Shown: positions 12,423-23,860 of the stretch, in pieces
Numbering within the stretch: the stretch's first letter is position 1
Layout of the letters: the number at the start of each line of letters is the position of its first letter
Assembly: GCF_000346465.2 (NCBI RefSeq)
Contig: NC_034009.1
Location: 22,676,709-22,740,708 of the forward strand
Direction of reading: 5' to 3'
DNA: 64,000 bases
Source of the DNA: Prunus persica
Lineage: Eukaryota; Streptophyta; Magnoliopsida; Rosales; Rosaceae
Translations under genes and position numbers: made by a program
The notes under the pieces: model-generated
Databases searched by the model: none
The model's input: only the letters and a program-made list of their open reading frames with translations
Told to the model about the DNA's origin: nothing

Positions 12423-12748
12423 CTTATAGTGATACATTTGAATCATAATAAAAACATGGAGAAGGTAAGAAAAAACCCGTGAAGAACGAATTATGTTGTT
12501 GAAGAGTTCCTCACAGCTTCCACCATGTATGCTTGCAGTCAGAGATGAAGAATGGTGTGGATGTGTGGATTGTGTTTGGGAAATGATGGGAATGTGAAGG
12601 ACGGAGTGGTTTCTGGGAGAGGTGTATGAGGTTGTGGTTGATGAATGTTTGAGTGAGAATTGTGCTGGGATAGGTGATCTGGTAGGAATTGGAAGAAGGA
12701 TTGTGAATCCCAGGATGTGATTGATGAAAGTGTTTGGAATGGAAGTGG

Positions 12749-12757
12749 TATTTATAG
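12749..12757 (-). promoter_or_regulatory. TATA-like box CTATAAATA on the minus strand, gene unknown
   Basis: Read on the minus strand, CTATAAATACC is followed by a C/T-rich leader running toward 12520, the usual look of a plant promoter and 5' UTR. No coding frame follows before the poly(A) run at 12422-12386. It may be a promoter or LTR remnant. Weak. Confidence 0.3.
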
Positions 12758-12799
12758 GGAGAAGGAAATGGGACACCTGATTTCAATATGACTTCTACC

Positions 12800-13196
12800 T
12801 ACAGCACTTACAATTGAAAATCAGTTTCTTAGCTGCTGCACTTCACCAACAAATCCCACTAGAAGCAATACCTCATGCATAGCTCATCATGACCAAGCAT
12901 CAATTATGTCATGCTAGGGTCAGAATGAAGAACAAATTTTTAGGCTCACGAATTGGGCTTCTCTTAATCAAATAACGACTTTGAGCCCACCATCTTCAAG
13001 TTCAGAATGTCTTCTTTCCAACTACATGTAATTTGGCCCAATCCAAGCTCGTATGAAGAAGATAAGTACGAAACGAATTTCTAACTCAGTCTCTAGTTTT
13101 TGCCCGTTTTTGCACCATTTTGCTTCAAATGCCTCAAGTGGTACCTAGAGCTCAATGAACTGAATAACAAACACAAAATAGATTAAAAGCACAAGT
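12800..13196. other. Intergenic DNA without recognisable features
   Basis: No coding frame, repeat border or RNA gene recognised. Confidence 0.4.
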
Positions 13197-13380
13197 CATT
13201 ACTACAAAATAGTTAAACCACGACACAAAATAGACGACGGTGCATCTTAAAACCGTCGTTATGTTTAAAAAGACGACGGTGTTTTTAAAACCGTCATGAT
13301 ATATCATCTTATACACTACTAGTGTTAGATTGATTTTTAAAAGACGACAGTTGTCACTAACAAGCGTAGTCTTTTAAAAC
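13197..13380. mobile_element. Terminal region of a CACTA-type element (left end, degenerate)
   Basis: The block starts CATTACTACAAAAT, one change from the CACTACTACAAAA terminus of the intact CACTA element at 33699. It continues with paired motifs GACGACGGTG and ACCGTC(G) at 13233-13305, nearly the same as the far right end of that element (about 47660-47700). No opposite end of the same motif family was found nearby, so this is a solo or eroded end. Confidence 0.6.
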
Positions 13381-13887
13381 ATGCTGAACAAAAAAAAGGC
13401 CACTTAATTTTTTTAAAACGCTAAAAAAAGGCCGCTTAAGTGCTCGAGAAATTTTCAGATTCTCCCCGTCTTTGACATATAACAACTTTATGAAACAATT
13501 AAGCATACAAGGTCGGTTTGCAAAGCTGGATTGACTGGCTTTTTCAAGTTTTTTTTATCAATTTTTTCTTCTTGGTCCTTATTGGTTTTGTAAATAATAA
13601 ATGTCTGTTGAACAGACTTAGAAAATGGAGAGATTATGTGTTGAAATTAATTTGGCTTTGCTTTTATTTGGTTTTTTCCGCCACCATTATGAACAGACTC
13701 AAAAAATGGAGAGATTGCTAAGGGAATTAGGAGAACAAGTGTTGGAGTGACAATTTTGTCAAAATATTGGAAAATGTTTTAAGTGAGTTTCATTTCATGG
13801 TTAGAATTTCATATTGTACTGATTCTTCTTTCGGATAAATTTTTGTCCCTACTCTAAGTCTTGCTTTGGCTTCTTATGCTTATGCAG

Positions 13888-14186
13888 TCACTCCGCCGGT
13901 CGTGCTGGGAAACCGATTGTGAAATGGACTGAGGTTGCACATTTCATTCACTCTCTCTTCCTTTACTTTTATTGTAGTATAATACCATGATATTCTTGTT
14001 ACTATTGTTACCATAAGGTGTCCTTGATTAATTATTTTTAGAGCCCTACTCTATTGCAATTGTCTTAGGTGCAAAAGTTGGTTGCAGAATAGAGCGCAAG
14101 AGTTGCCAAACGTATTCAAAATATCTCTGAGCAATAGGGAATTCACCCTTCGAATAAGGCACTCAGAAGTTCTGAAGTACCTAAAG
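13888..14186 (+). pseudogene. Homeodomain-helix-like gene fragment (two exon-like pieces)
   Basis: Two pieces with good splice borders: 13888-13933 (acceptor TATGCAG, donor GAG|GTTG) and 14069-14186 (acceptor TCTTAG, donor AAAG|GTGC). The first can read HSAGRAGKPIVKWTE. The second reads VQK at its start and, one base shifted, SWLQNRAQEL. Together they resemble helix 3 of a plant homeodomain (VQxWFQNR), for instance of SAWADEE-homeodomain type proteins. The frame change and missing flanks make it a fragment. The identity is a guess from a short match. Confidence 0.33.
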
Positions 14187-14426
14187 GTGCTTCTCATAAC
14201 CTCTTGTTATTTTTATGTCTAGGATGTAGTAATATGCAAGCTTGTAAGGCTTTTTGCAAACTGGTTAAATCTGATTATTGTATGGTGAGCTCATTTATTA
14301 TAGCCAAAATAGAAAAATAGTGAACCACAAACCGACCGAGCTAGTTTAAGTTTTGAATTGTATTATATACACTAGTTTATAAATTTGTCATTCTATTACC
14401 CGCTAGCCACTGAATGTCATATCTAA

Positions 14427-15005
14427 TGTAACAACCCAAACCTTAAATAATAGTTAATTATTAATTTATTAAGAGGAAAATACAATTTTGCCTTTGGAAT
14501 AATTTATTTAAAAAAAAATTGACTTTTTGACCGAGAAAGAATTTGATGATTCCACACACACCGTTGTGTAGAGCACGACGAGACGAGTCCGTAGACATGA
14601 AGTGGGCTCGAATCGGAGTTATAACGAAGAAAATATGGTCAAAGTACGTAGAGGGGCAAAATGGTAATTTGAAAAGTTTGAATTTTAAAACCCCAATTCT
14701 CTCTCTTCTCCCTCAGTCTCTCTCTCTCTCTCCCTGCGATCTCTTCTTCCTCTGGTTCGAAAACCCCCCCAGCCGAACCTCCATAACCACCCAGCCACCG
14801 CTACACCTCGCCCCGACCCGCCGGACCGGACCCAATCGCATTGGAGTCAGCTCCGCCGCCAAGCCCAACCTTCCCTGCCACTAGGCTGTGACGGTTTCGT
14901 CGGAAAAATGGAAAAATCCGGCCGGTTTAGTTCGAAATTTCATAGCCGTCGATCTCCGTATTCTGGCCACCAAATCGGACAATCAAGGTATGGATCCACC
15001 CTCCA
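14427..15005. mobile_element. LTR fragment starting TGTAACAACCC
   Basis: Starts with TG and the TGTAACAACCC form typical of many plant Ty3-type LTRs. A stretch near 14580-14700 (GTAGACATGAAGTGGGCTCG and the following 100 bases) matches 30408-30520 in this window, showing both belong to one repeat family. The copy is cut off near 15005, where CACTA-like terminal repeats begin; no second LTR, PBS or internal coding was found. Confidence 0.5.
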
Positions 15006-15009
15006 TTTT

Positions 15010-15438
15010 GGCGCCAAAAATAAGTATTCCTCGTTTTCTTACGCGACGGTACATTTTTTCGTCGCGCTAAGTTGTCTTTTGAGACGAAAACTCTCGTCGC
15101 GCAAACTTTTTTACCGCAAAAAAAAAGAGCCAATTTTCTATCCATCTTTGCGCGACGAAAGCTTAGAATTGTCGCTCAATATTGTCATGCGCGACGATTT
15201 TTGTCGTCGCGCAAGATTTTGGCGCCAAAAAAAAAACCGGGTTTTTATCCACTACCTTTGCGCGACGAAATTAATTTATGTCGCGCATAGATTGTTTGCG
15301 CGACGAATCTTTTTGTCGCGCTAGTTTTCTGTTATTTGCGCGACGGAATTTTTTTCCCGTCGCAATAGTGCTTTTTGCGCGACGAAAAAATGTTCGTCGC
15401 GCAAACTTCCGTCGCGCAAATAGTAAATCGTAGTAGTG
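15010..15438. mobile_element. CACTA-like right end with GCGCGACGAA repeats
   Basis: At least ten copies of a GCGCGACGAA-type motif occur in both orientations, often as facing pairs around A- or T-runs. The block ends in CGTAGTAGTG at 15429-15438, the complement of a CACTACTACG terminus; a GTA follows. This is the layout of subterminal repeats plus terminus of a CACTA transposon, of a motif family distinct from the ACGACGG family used elsewhere here. The matching left end was not found. Confidence 0.55.
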
Positions 15439-16090
15439 GTAGGCCAGCTTTTGTCATGAACTTATTACTTTTCCCTTTATGGTGTTGTCAGCAGTGACAT
15501 TTTTATGACAAATTACTGATATGTGAGTGCAGGTTATGCTCTCTTATATAGATTACTAATAATAGATTAATTTTTTCTTTAATTTGATCCAGGATAATTA
15601 TCAAGTGAACTTTGTTAGATTAAAATGTATAACACATTACTTATAAATCATACACTTATACATATGTTCTTTATAGATGTGGAGACGATACCGGTGAGTT
15701 CCTATCGACATAACAAATTGTCTACCCATTTTTGACCTGTTCACCAATGAAGGTTGGGTACTTTCAACCAGTACTTTACATGCAAAATTCCTATGGAAAT
15801 AGCTCTCTTGCCTTTTCTCACGCATAGATGGACATGAGCTTCTCGCTTAAATTCTCACATTCTAATCTGTCAGCTTTTTCCACCTGTATATAATATATAG
15901 TAAATTATAATATATCGGCAGGGTAGACTGAGTTTGGACTGCAGATTCAAATCTGCATGTGCAGTCGGAATTAACAGTCTGACAATATATGTAACTATAT
16001 GACGAGGAAAACTTTTGGAGTATTAGTAACTTTCAATTTTAAACACAAGAAAGTTATGAACACGGCGTAACTTTCTTTAATTCCAAGTGA
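15439..16090. other. Intergenic DNA, no feature recognised
   Basis: AT-rich, no family-like coding frame; short direct repeats only. Confidence 0.4.
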
Positions 16091-16099
16091 TTGTTACAG

Positions 16100-16480
16100 A
16101 AAAAATTAAGCATTCCGAATACAATTTCGCACGCGTATTGAAATATATACTAGAGCTTCAAAAGCAGGTGGAGGGATTAATTCGAAAGAGGGGGGAGCTC
16201 TTATCAAGAGCTTATAAGCAAGAAGCTGCAATGCATGAGGAGAAGCGAATAAAAAGCACAGCTCGGAGCTCATTATCTGCCATTTCAACCTATCGGCTTA
16301 GTGATGGAGCAGTAGCAATTCAAATATCTACCTTGAAGACTCACAACAATCTATTATCTGAGATATTGCTAAATTTGGAGGAGGAGGGGCTTCAAGTTCT
16401 AAATGCTTCTTCCTTCCAGTCATCTGGAGGGAGGGTCTTCTAGATCTATAATATACATCTTCAGGAATGTTAATTTTGTA
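16100..16480 (+). pseudogene. bHLH (ORG2/bHLH38-39-100-101 type), exon 2, broken
   Basis: Starts after a good acceptor (TTGTTACAG) and reads KKLSIPNTIS; after two extra bases (CA at about 16128) it continues as RVLKYILELQKQVEGLIRK, the second helix of the bHLH domain, and then the C-terminal body through LLSEILLNLEEEGLQVLN to GGRVF. An in-frame TAG follows at 16441-16443, and a few codons later the residues YNIHLQ, which also belong to the family. The third exon was not found. Proteins of this group (Arabidopsis bHLH38, 39, 100, 101) act with FIT in iron-deficiency responses. Exon 1 of apparently the same gene lies at 16943-17248 but on the opposite strand. Confidence 0.75.
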
Positions 16481-16942
16481 CAACATATGTTTAGCTTGCT
16501 TCGATCTAACTAATTTGTTTACAAAGTGCCACAACTAACCAAATATAGATTACTAAAATAGATTACTAATACGTTAATGTTGAATTTAATATTTAATTTC
16601 AAATAAGTTTCTAAATTAATTAATACATTCATTACAACCATTTGAAGATTTTTCCAAATTCAACGTGTGTCATTAGTTACACCTCCCATAACACATTAAG
16701 TCATAAAAAGGGGTAGTTTTGGAATCCGAAAAATACAATAAATTAGATTTTAAGTTATATTAGGTAACTTATTTAGTTGGATCCTAATCATCGGGTATTA
16801 TTTGAAAAAATTGGGTATTTTAAATAAAAAACTAAAAGAAAGGGTTGTAGGTGATTTAAAATGAATTTTATGGGTCTAAGCTCAAGAAATGAGGAAACAC
16901 TGATGCAGTTCGATGTTAATAAAATTATCATTTTGTACGTAC

Positions 16943-17248
16943 CCCTTGATCGACAGGAAGCAGTGAACGCAGTGAGGAATACAAGCTGTTCATCTTCTTG
17001 CGACGGTCACGCTCGCTAGCATTATGGTTAAGCTTCTTCGTCATTGTGGAAACGCCGGAGTAATCGCCGCCAATAGTAGTGGAACGATCGAGGTCAACGT
17101 GTGGCTGATGAGACGGAAGGATATGAAGGAAGGACTCTGCACTTTGATCAATAGAACTGTCTCTGTAGAAGTAGTTCTGATCACGACTTAAGAGATCCTC
17201 TGAAGGCCATGCAATGGTTGAAAACAAGGGAGGAGATAAAGCTAGCAT
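16943..17248 (-). pseudogene. bHLH (ORG2/bHLH38-39 type), exon 1, orphaned by inversion
   Basis: Minus-strand exon of 102 codons, from MLALSPPLFSTIAWPSEDLL to the basic region and first helix (KKLNHNASERDRRKKMNSLY, SLRSLLPVDQG), ending at donor GGG|GTACGT. The basic region has the family's H-N-x-x-E-R-x-R-R core, so the piece itself is undamaged. It ends in phase 0, and exon 2 on the plus strand starts in phase 0 with KKLSIP, which fits one former gene. Because exon 2 points the other way, no normal transcript can join them. Confidence 0.75.
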
Positions 17249-17582
17249 GATGTGATGATCAGTTAATTTGGGGCTGCGTATTGGCCAAATTTTCTTAGAA
17301 AGTGAGATGATCATGTCATCTATATATACAAACACCGTCGTTTTCATGATTCATCTCAGCATTTGTTAATTAAAATATTGGTTTTTTTTTTCTTTAAAAA
17401 ATGAAAATATGCAAGATGGTTGTGAAAATGACTTGTCAATTTCCAATGCGCGTGAGCATGCGTCCTTTGTTGGGGAAGCGATCTACGTGGCTAAACCTAT
17501 GTATTATTAGTATTAGGGTTTATAGTTCTATCATTAATAGTAATAATACTGTCCAGAAGTACTACTGTCCAGTCTCTACTTA

Positions 17583-18430
17583 GAGCAACTCCACCCCTTA
17601 GGGCAAAGTCTAAGGCAAGGGCAAGCTAGGGCAAGCAAGGGCTGACACTATTCACGTGAATAGTGTTAGCCTTGCCATTTGTGGTTCCACCCACAAGGGC
17701 AAAGTCTAGGGCAAGTCTAGGGCAATTACTATTCATTGTACTTTATTTCCTATTTTTTTATACTTTAAATCATTAATTTTGATAATCTTTTTAATTAAAT
17801 TTTTGGATAAGATTTTCGGATGTGAATCTCGGTTGCCACGTGTCTTATTCCAGATAAAAAGATTTGGTGTGAAAAATGAATTATGTGAGTGGAGAGTAGA
17901 AAATATTGTATGGAGAAGAAATTGTATGAAGATTTGGTGTTGAAAGTAGATAAAATGGTTAGGTATTTATAGGGAAAAAATACATACATTTTTGGTATTT
18001 TTTTTAAAAAAATTTCAGAATTTTTTCGAATTTTTTTGGATTTTTTAAAATTTTTTTGGCCAAAAAAATGAGAACCGTAGGATTTCTGAAAAAAATCCAA
18101 TCGGAGCCACCCGGTGACGACACGTGGCAGTAGCCGTTGGAGCTGACATCATCGATGACGTCACGATGACGCCAGCGCACTTCAGTCAAATTTTTTTTAC
18201 CGTTGGCGCGTGTATTACACGCGCCAACAGTAAAAAAATTTGATTTTAGTGCGCTGACGTCATCGCTGACGTCAGCTCAACTCGGGCTCGAGCCCAGTCT
18301 GATTTCGCCCTTGGGCCTGCCCGGGCTCGTGGGACCCGCAGCTTGCCCGGGCTGGATTGCTTGCGCTGGAGCTGGACTCGGACTCCTTTTTGCCTTTTGC
18401 CTGGGCCAGCCTCTACCGCTGGACTTGCTC
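17583..18430. mobile_element. PIF/Harbinger-like non-autonomous element, 848 bp
   Basis: Terminal inverted repeats GAGCAACTCCACC (left) and complement of GGTAG..TGGACTTGCTC (right, GAGCAAGTCCAGC), with a 3-bp TTA duplication on both sides (17580-17582 and 18431-18433). TTA/TAA duplications are the hallmark of PIF/Harbinger elements. The inside has GGGCAAG-type repeats near both ends and a perfect inverted segment (TTACCGTTGGCGCGTGTA with its partner, about 18198-18235). No transposase frame. Confidence 0.75.
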
Positions 18431-20545
18431 TTATACATGTCTTTTTGTCATGGAGACCATGTGCTGTTCTAGGGCATGGTTGGAATTCAATTTCATGCTT
18501 AAAAATCCATAATTTTGCATAAAAGCTTCATATTTACTGATTTTTTCAGATACATGCCTTCCATGGAGTTGGGGCCCTTGAGGGATATTCCTAATATAAA
18601 AAAGAAAGCTTCTCAGAAATTGTTTAAGCAGCAGGTAACAGTAACAAGCAAGCTTTTACTTACTTGACTGCTTTTACAACTCTTGTATCGTGATTAGTGT
18701 ACAACTTATGCTACTTTACTTAATTTTGTTTCAGGTGCTTCATCGAGGCAAACTTTTAGCATCATATAAACACATGGTACTCATCTTCTTCTTTTACAGT
18801 CTTATTTTCTTTTCTTGTTTTATTAGAATTTACACATCTTTATTTTCGTTTTCTTTTTCGGGAAAACTTAGATTGGATGAGGAACTAGAAACATTTTTCG
18901 TCTTAGTTTATCATGTCTTCAAATTGTCAAGTGCTTAACTCCTGGCAGGAGGAAAATATTCTGTTCTTATTTTAGAGTGGGACTTACATCATGTGACCAC
19001 ATTTTCAAAGAATACAGTAAGTCTGGTTCTGGTGTTGGACTTGTTCACAACCTCAGACTATAACAAACTAGAATCTAGCTGCTACTTGATAATATGACTT
19101 CTTATTGTTTATATAATCAGCGAGTTGTATTATCTAATCTAAAAGTAGACAGCACATAGTGCTTGTTTTGACAACATTGAGGATATTAATTTTAGAATAA
19201 CACATTGGTACATCAAATGTTCTTTCAGGATCATGTCAAAATGATTCAGATAAGCACTTTGGACCTAAAAGTTACTGAATGATAAGTTTGGTTTGACTTC
19301 TCTGGTGATTATCATCTTTATGACGTAGAGTTATATATTAAATAATAAGCAAGGATCTTTATGACGTAGCATTGTTTAATCTCCAGGTCTCAGTTGTAAT
19401 TCACATGGTTAGCATTAGTAGATCCATGAAATGCTTTCTCAAAGGCGCAAGCAGTAGTCCACTTGTACACTTTTCTGGCTATTCCAAAGATAAGAATGAT
19501 CCTGGGGATGGTGGTGAAATTCTAGTCTTTACATTTTGGACGATCTCTTGCTTCGGTTAGTTAAATTAAAGATCATCTATACTGCGTCTTTCTATATGAT
19601 ATTGATTGATCATGCCTGTATCTGTATGTTTTGTTCTTATTCATACAATCTCAACTGGAATAAACCCAGTTTAATTTTGGGTTCACTTTAAATTAATTTT
19701 TAGTTATTATTAATTGGGTCATGGAAACACATTTGATTCAAAATGGCTTTCCTTAGGTCCGTTATGCACCTACCAAATTAGTTATCTTTGTTAGTTTTTA
19801 GGAATAATACACACAATCGCCATGTGGTTGCAGAAAATCAAGAACTAAATCTTGATTTATGACAATAGCATTAGATGATATTATGCAAGTAAAATACAAA
19901 ATTATGCTCTGTCATTATGAAAGATTATGTTTATCTTGTCACAATGTGGAAGGTTTTTTGTTGCTTGAAAATTTTCAGATTCCAATCCACCTTGTGTAGT
20001 TACATGAACACGTGCATGGTACAGAGGTTCAAATTTTGTGATGAGTTTCTCGTCATTTTGTTAATAACTAATTTGAGAGGTTAGGGAATAATCTCAACTG
20101 ACAAAAGACAATACGGATTAGGACAAAAAAAGGGAATATAGTGTTGAACGGAAAATTTTCACAAAAGCAATTAGCCAAGAATTTGACTTGGGTTAGAATT
20201 GAATTTGTTTTGTCCCTGCAATCTTATCAAGAAAAACATATAAAAATAAAATAGATGTATTTCAGTGGTTTTGAAACACCAAGAGATAAGTATCTCGGTT
20301 GAGAAGTGGTCATCAGCTTGAATTCAAACTCATCATAAGATAGCCTCTATATAAGAGGCATGACACGAGGGGACGAAGAGGAGGGGAAAACAGCAGGAGG
20401 ACAGAAAAAGAGCAGAAAGGAGAACAGTCATAGCAAGAAGAAAAATTAGCAAGCAGACTTGAGAAAGGAAAGAGCCATTTCAAGGTAAAAAGATTAGTTT
20501 CATGGCACAAATTTTCTGATTTTTTTTGCTCAAGGGTTCCTGGCC

Positions 20546-20787
20546 ATGATGATTTCTATCATCATAAAAAGGGTCAGTAATCTCTCTAAGGGACAGCTCC
20601 GCTCAAGTAATAATTCCGAGGATACGATCGGCACCTAGCAGTTTGTTTGATCAATCCACAGAAATTCTTGGCTATGATGATTGAAATCATCATAACCAAG
20701 GTTAAGAATCTCTCCGAGGCTTGGCTCCGCTCAAAGAACTCCAGCAGTGTTTTCAAGTTTGCCTTCCATGATGATTTCAATCATCAT
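20546..20787. repeat. Three spaced 20-bp palindromes inside the solo LTR
   Basis: ATGATGATTTCTATCATCAT (20546), ATGATGATTGAAATCATCAT (20674) and ATGATGATTTCAATCATCAT (20768). The first two are each followed by a related block with AATCTCTC..GGCTCCGCTCAA, so these two are copies of a roughly 128-bp module. They lie just downstream of the presumed LTR TATA box. Confidence 0.8.
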
Positions 20788-23019
20788 GTTTTATGGCATA
20801 GTCTATTCCATCATGCACCACCAAATAAGCTCTTCCAGGAGCAAAGAATCCCTCAAATCATGGATGTAGAGATGAACCCACCATGGGATCAAAATCAAAA
20901 GAGCGAAAGCTTGTAATTACAAGTCCCTGTGTAAAATCTATGTATGAAGCATCCGAAACCAAAAGGGGCGCATGGAAATTGAATTGCCTCCTCATGAGTG
21001 TTAGCTGCCTGCAAGGCAACGAAAAAAGCCAACAGAGGAAGAATGGAGCAAAAGAAAAAGTGGTTATGTGTGTTGGGTTTTGTTTGTAAAAGAAAAAACA
21101 ATGGACGTAAAAAAAGTAATGAAATAAAAAAAAGGGGGGTTGTATCGCACAGCCCCTCCTCCCTCTCTTGAATATTTCTTTGGTTTATTCTGACTGAGAA
21201 TTGAGTAAAAGAAAAGGACATGGGCAATGGTACAGCAACAGCAAACAAAAAAAAAGGGAGCTGGCAAGGCAAGTACCACAAGTTCTCTCTTGGGTTTCTG
21301 AAGCAAAATGACAGGTGGTTTCCTCCACCAAATAGAGAAATCTCCAAAACCTTCAAGCTGGCAGCACAGTCTCTACATACAAAAGAGAAGACAAGAGGTC
21401 AGAAGCATGGAAACAGACAAAAGAAAAATCAAAAGAAAAAAAAAAGGAGTTCATGGGGTGGGTTACCACGTGAAAGGCAAGATGATTTCTCTTTCCCTTT
21501 GTCTCGGGTTATTGACCTTGGGAAGGTTACAGCACACAAAGGACAATAAGAGAAGTTGTCTCTTTTGGTTCCAAGTCAGCCCGGAAGCATCCAATTAATT
21601 GGAGGCTCTTCAATTGCTACTGCTATTGCTGCCCATGCCAAAAAAAATCCTAGTTAGTTCAATCAATAAATAAAATAAGTAAGATAAAAGAGAAGAACTA
21701 AGGAATGGCATGCAGGTTACCACGTGAAATCCTCTTCTCTTTGATGGTGCAACAGGTGGCTTTGAGCAAGGCTATGTGTTGGTCTGGAGAAGCAAACAAA
21801 GAAAGAATATCAAAAGCATTCTTTTTGCTGGTGATCTTAATTTGTGGGGCACATGTCTTTCTTTATATAAAAGAAATACATATAGCCCAATCCTATATGG
21901 ACAAGGGGTTTGCTTTCCTGGAAGATCCAGGGGTTCCAAATCATGAAGGAGGTCAATTCAGATTTTACTTGGACAGGACTTTTATCCTTGGGTGTCTTAA
22001 TCAAATTAGAAGACACTTGTTAATGGCACCAAGCTATGAGGGACCAGCTGGAGCAAAGCAGGGCCACTTTCCCTTCACGGTTGCATCATTCCAAACAGCA
22101 AGCAAGACCATTGGGTCTCTCTACTATGCCTTCAAGCATCTCAAACGGCAAGAAAGATTGTCATATGGCTTGGCTGCTCGAATGCTTCCATCCCAGGATG
22201 CCTTCAGCAATACATAGCAACAACAACGAAAGGACAATAAAAGGGGAAAGGCAGCCGTGAGGCTGTGAAAAAAAAAGGGGGCTTGTGAAACAGAACAAAC
22301 CAAATGCTCAAGAAGGAGTTTAGTGACGAAGAAAGCATAAAAGCTCAAGGCAAAACAGAAGTGCCTCACGCTTTGCTTACAAGTCCACTTAAAAAGGACC
22401 AATGATTTGCTCCAAGTTTTATCCTCAACTGTCATTGTGCAAGTCCTACTTGGACCAAGACTCATGAAGTCTTTCAAGTCCCTCACATCACTTTTGGTGA
22501 CTGCAACAAATGAAAACAAAGTGTCCAGGCACTTGTGCTCCCTTGTATTCCAAGGGACGAAGACATGAGTTCACTACTTGCAGTACCAAGCTATGCAAGC
22601 AAGTGCACAAAAGTGTCAGCAAGGGTTCACGAGAACTAAATCAATTGACGGTCAAGAAGGCTCAATAAAATGCTTACGGCATTCGGGTCTATCTACCTCA
22701 ATTCAAATGCAAGATGGCTACCAAACATGCCCACAAAATCTCAACAAGAAATATGGGAATCAATCACTGTGGCAAAGAAGCTATTCAGAAAGGAGTGTCA
22801 AGCGACTCAACCATACTGTGTCGAAGACTCCATTCCAAATAAATGATTGGTCGTGCTATGAGCATTGAGCTCACTCTCAAAAGATACCAAAAGGAGCATT
22901 AATATGGATTAACAGGCTTATCAACCACAATAGCCCATTAATCTCAAATCCTCCAAATCATGCATGTATACAAATGCAAATGTCAATTGTAGAGAATTAG
23001 TGGGTTCATCAAAATTGCT

Positions 23020-23860
23020 CATTATTTTTCTTGGACATTGGAAAAAAGAAAAAGGGTACAAAACCATCCAATATTTCCCATGGGTCATCTACCCATGCAA
23101 ATTTCATTGAGATTAAATTCAAATCTCTTAAACACAAATTCTCAATTAGTGGGCCACACTTAAACATTAATTTTCAATTTTTCCCATAGGTCATCTACCT
23201 ATGGAAACCTCCAAATTGTCCCAAAGACACAAATTCTCAATTAGTGGGCCACACTTACCCATTAATTTCTAAATTTTGGAACTACGTCGGTTTGATCCCG
23301 TCAGGGGTACGTAGGCAGTCTAACATCCCAATAGACGCAACCGCAATCAAATTTAAATATCTGGTTTATCTTAACCAAATTTTGCCAAAACACTTTCCCA
23401 AACGCAATTGTCAATGTTTAGGAAAAATTAATGGGATAATTAAAATTACTCATTATTTTTCTTGGACATTGACAACAACGAAAGTAGTACAAAACCACCC
23501 AATTTTCCACGGGTCATCTACCCATGAAAACTCTAATGAGATTAAATCCAAGTTTCTCAAACAGAAATTCTCAATTAGTGGGCCGCACTTACCCGTTAAT
23601 TTCCAAATTTCGAACTACGTTGGTTTGATCCCTTTGAAAGGGTACGTAGGCAACCTAGAGATTCAATCTAGATGCAACCATCCCAAACACAATTTCATAT
23701 CGAATCCCTAGTTTATTTAGCTAAATTCACCCAAACACTCCTTAATCAAATTCATTCAAATTCCTCATTTTGCGATGAGTCATTTATTCATTGTGAATCT
23801 TTGAACTACGAGTGGCTTGATTCCCGCAAGGGATACGTAGGCATCCTGAGGTTGAACTTG
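23020..23860. repeat. Degenerate tandem modules near the 3' end of the solo LTR
   Basis: Segments with CATGGGTCATCTACCCATG recur near 23080, 23185 (variant) and 23505; TCAATTAGTGGGCC recurs near 23142, 23237 and 23571; and a GAACTACG..TTGATCCC..GGGTACGTAGGC block recurs near 23280, 23615 and 23803. These are amplified pieces of one module. The last motif is common in plant Ty3-type LTRs (known from the group, not checked here). Confidence 0.65.

Noticed and set aside
12363..12786. Minus-strand frames of about 90-137 codons rich in His, Ser and Pro
   Set aside because: Composition follows the C/T-rich strand of a probable promoter or LTR leader; one ends in a poly-lysine from the poly(A) run.
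14543..15324. Overlapping frames on both strands through the LTR fragment and GCGCGACGAA repeats
   Set aside because: Explained by LTR and motif-repeat DNA; translated repeats give pseudo-regular peptides.
21705..22217. 170-codon plus-strand frame inside the solo LTR
   Set aside because: No recognisable domain, and it lies wholly inside LTR sequence; treated as chance.
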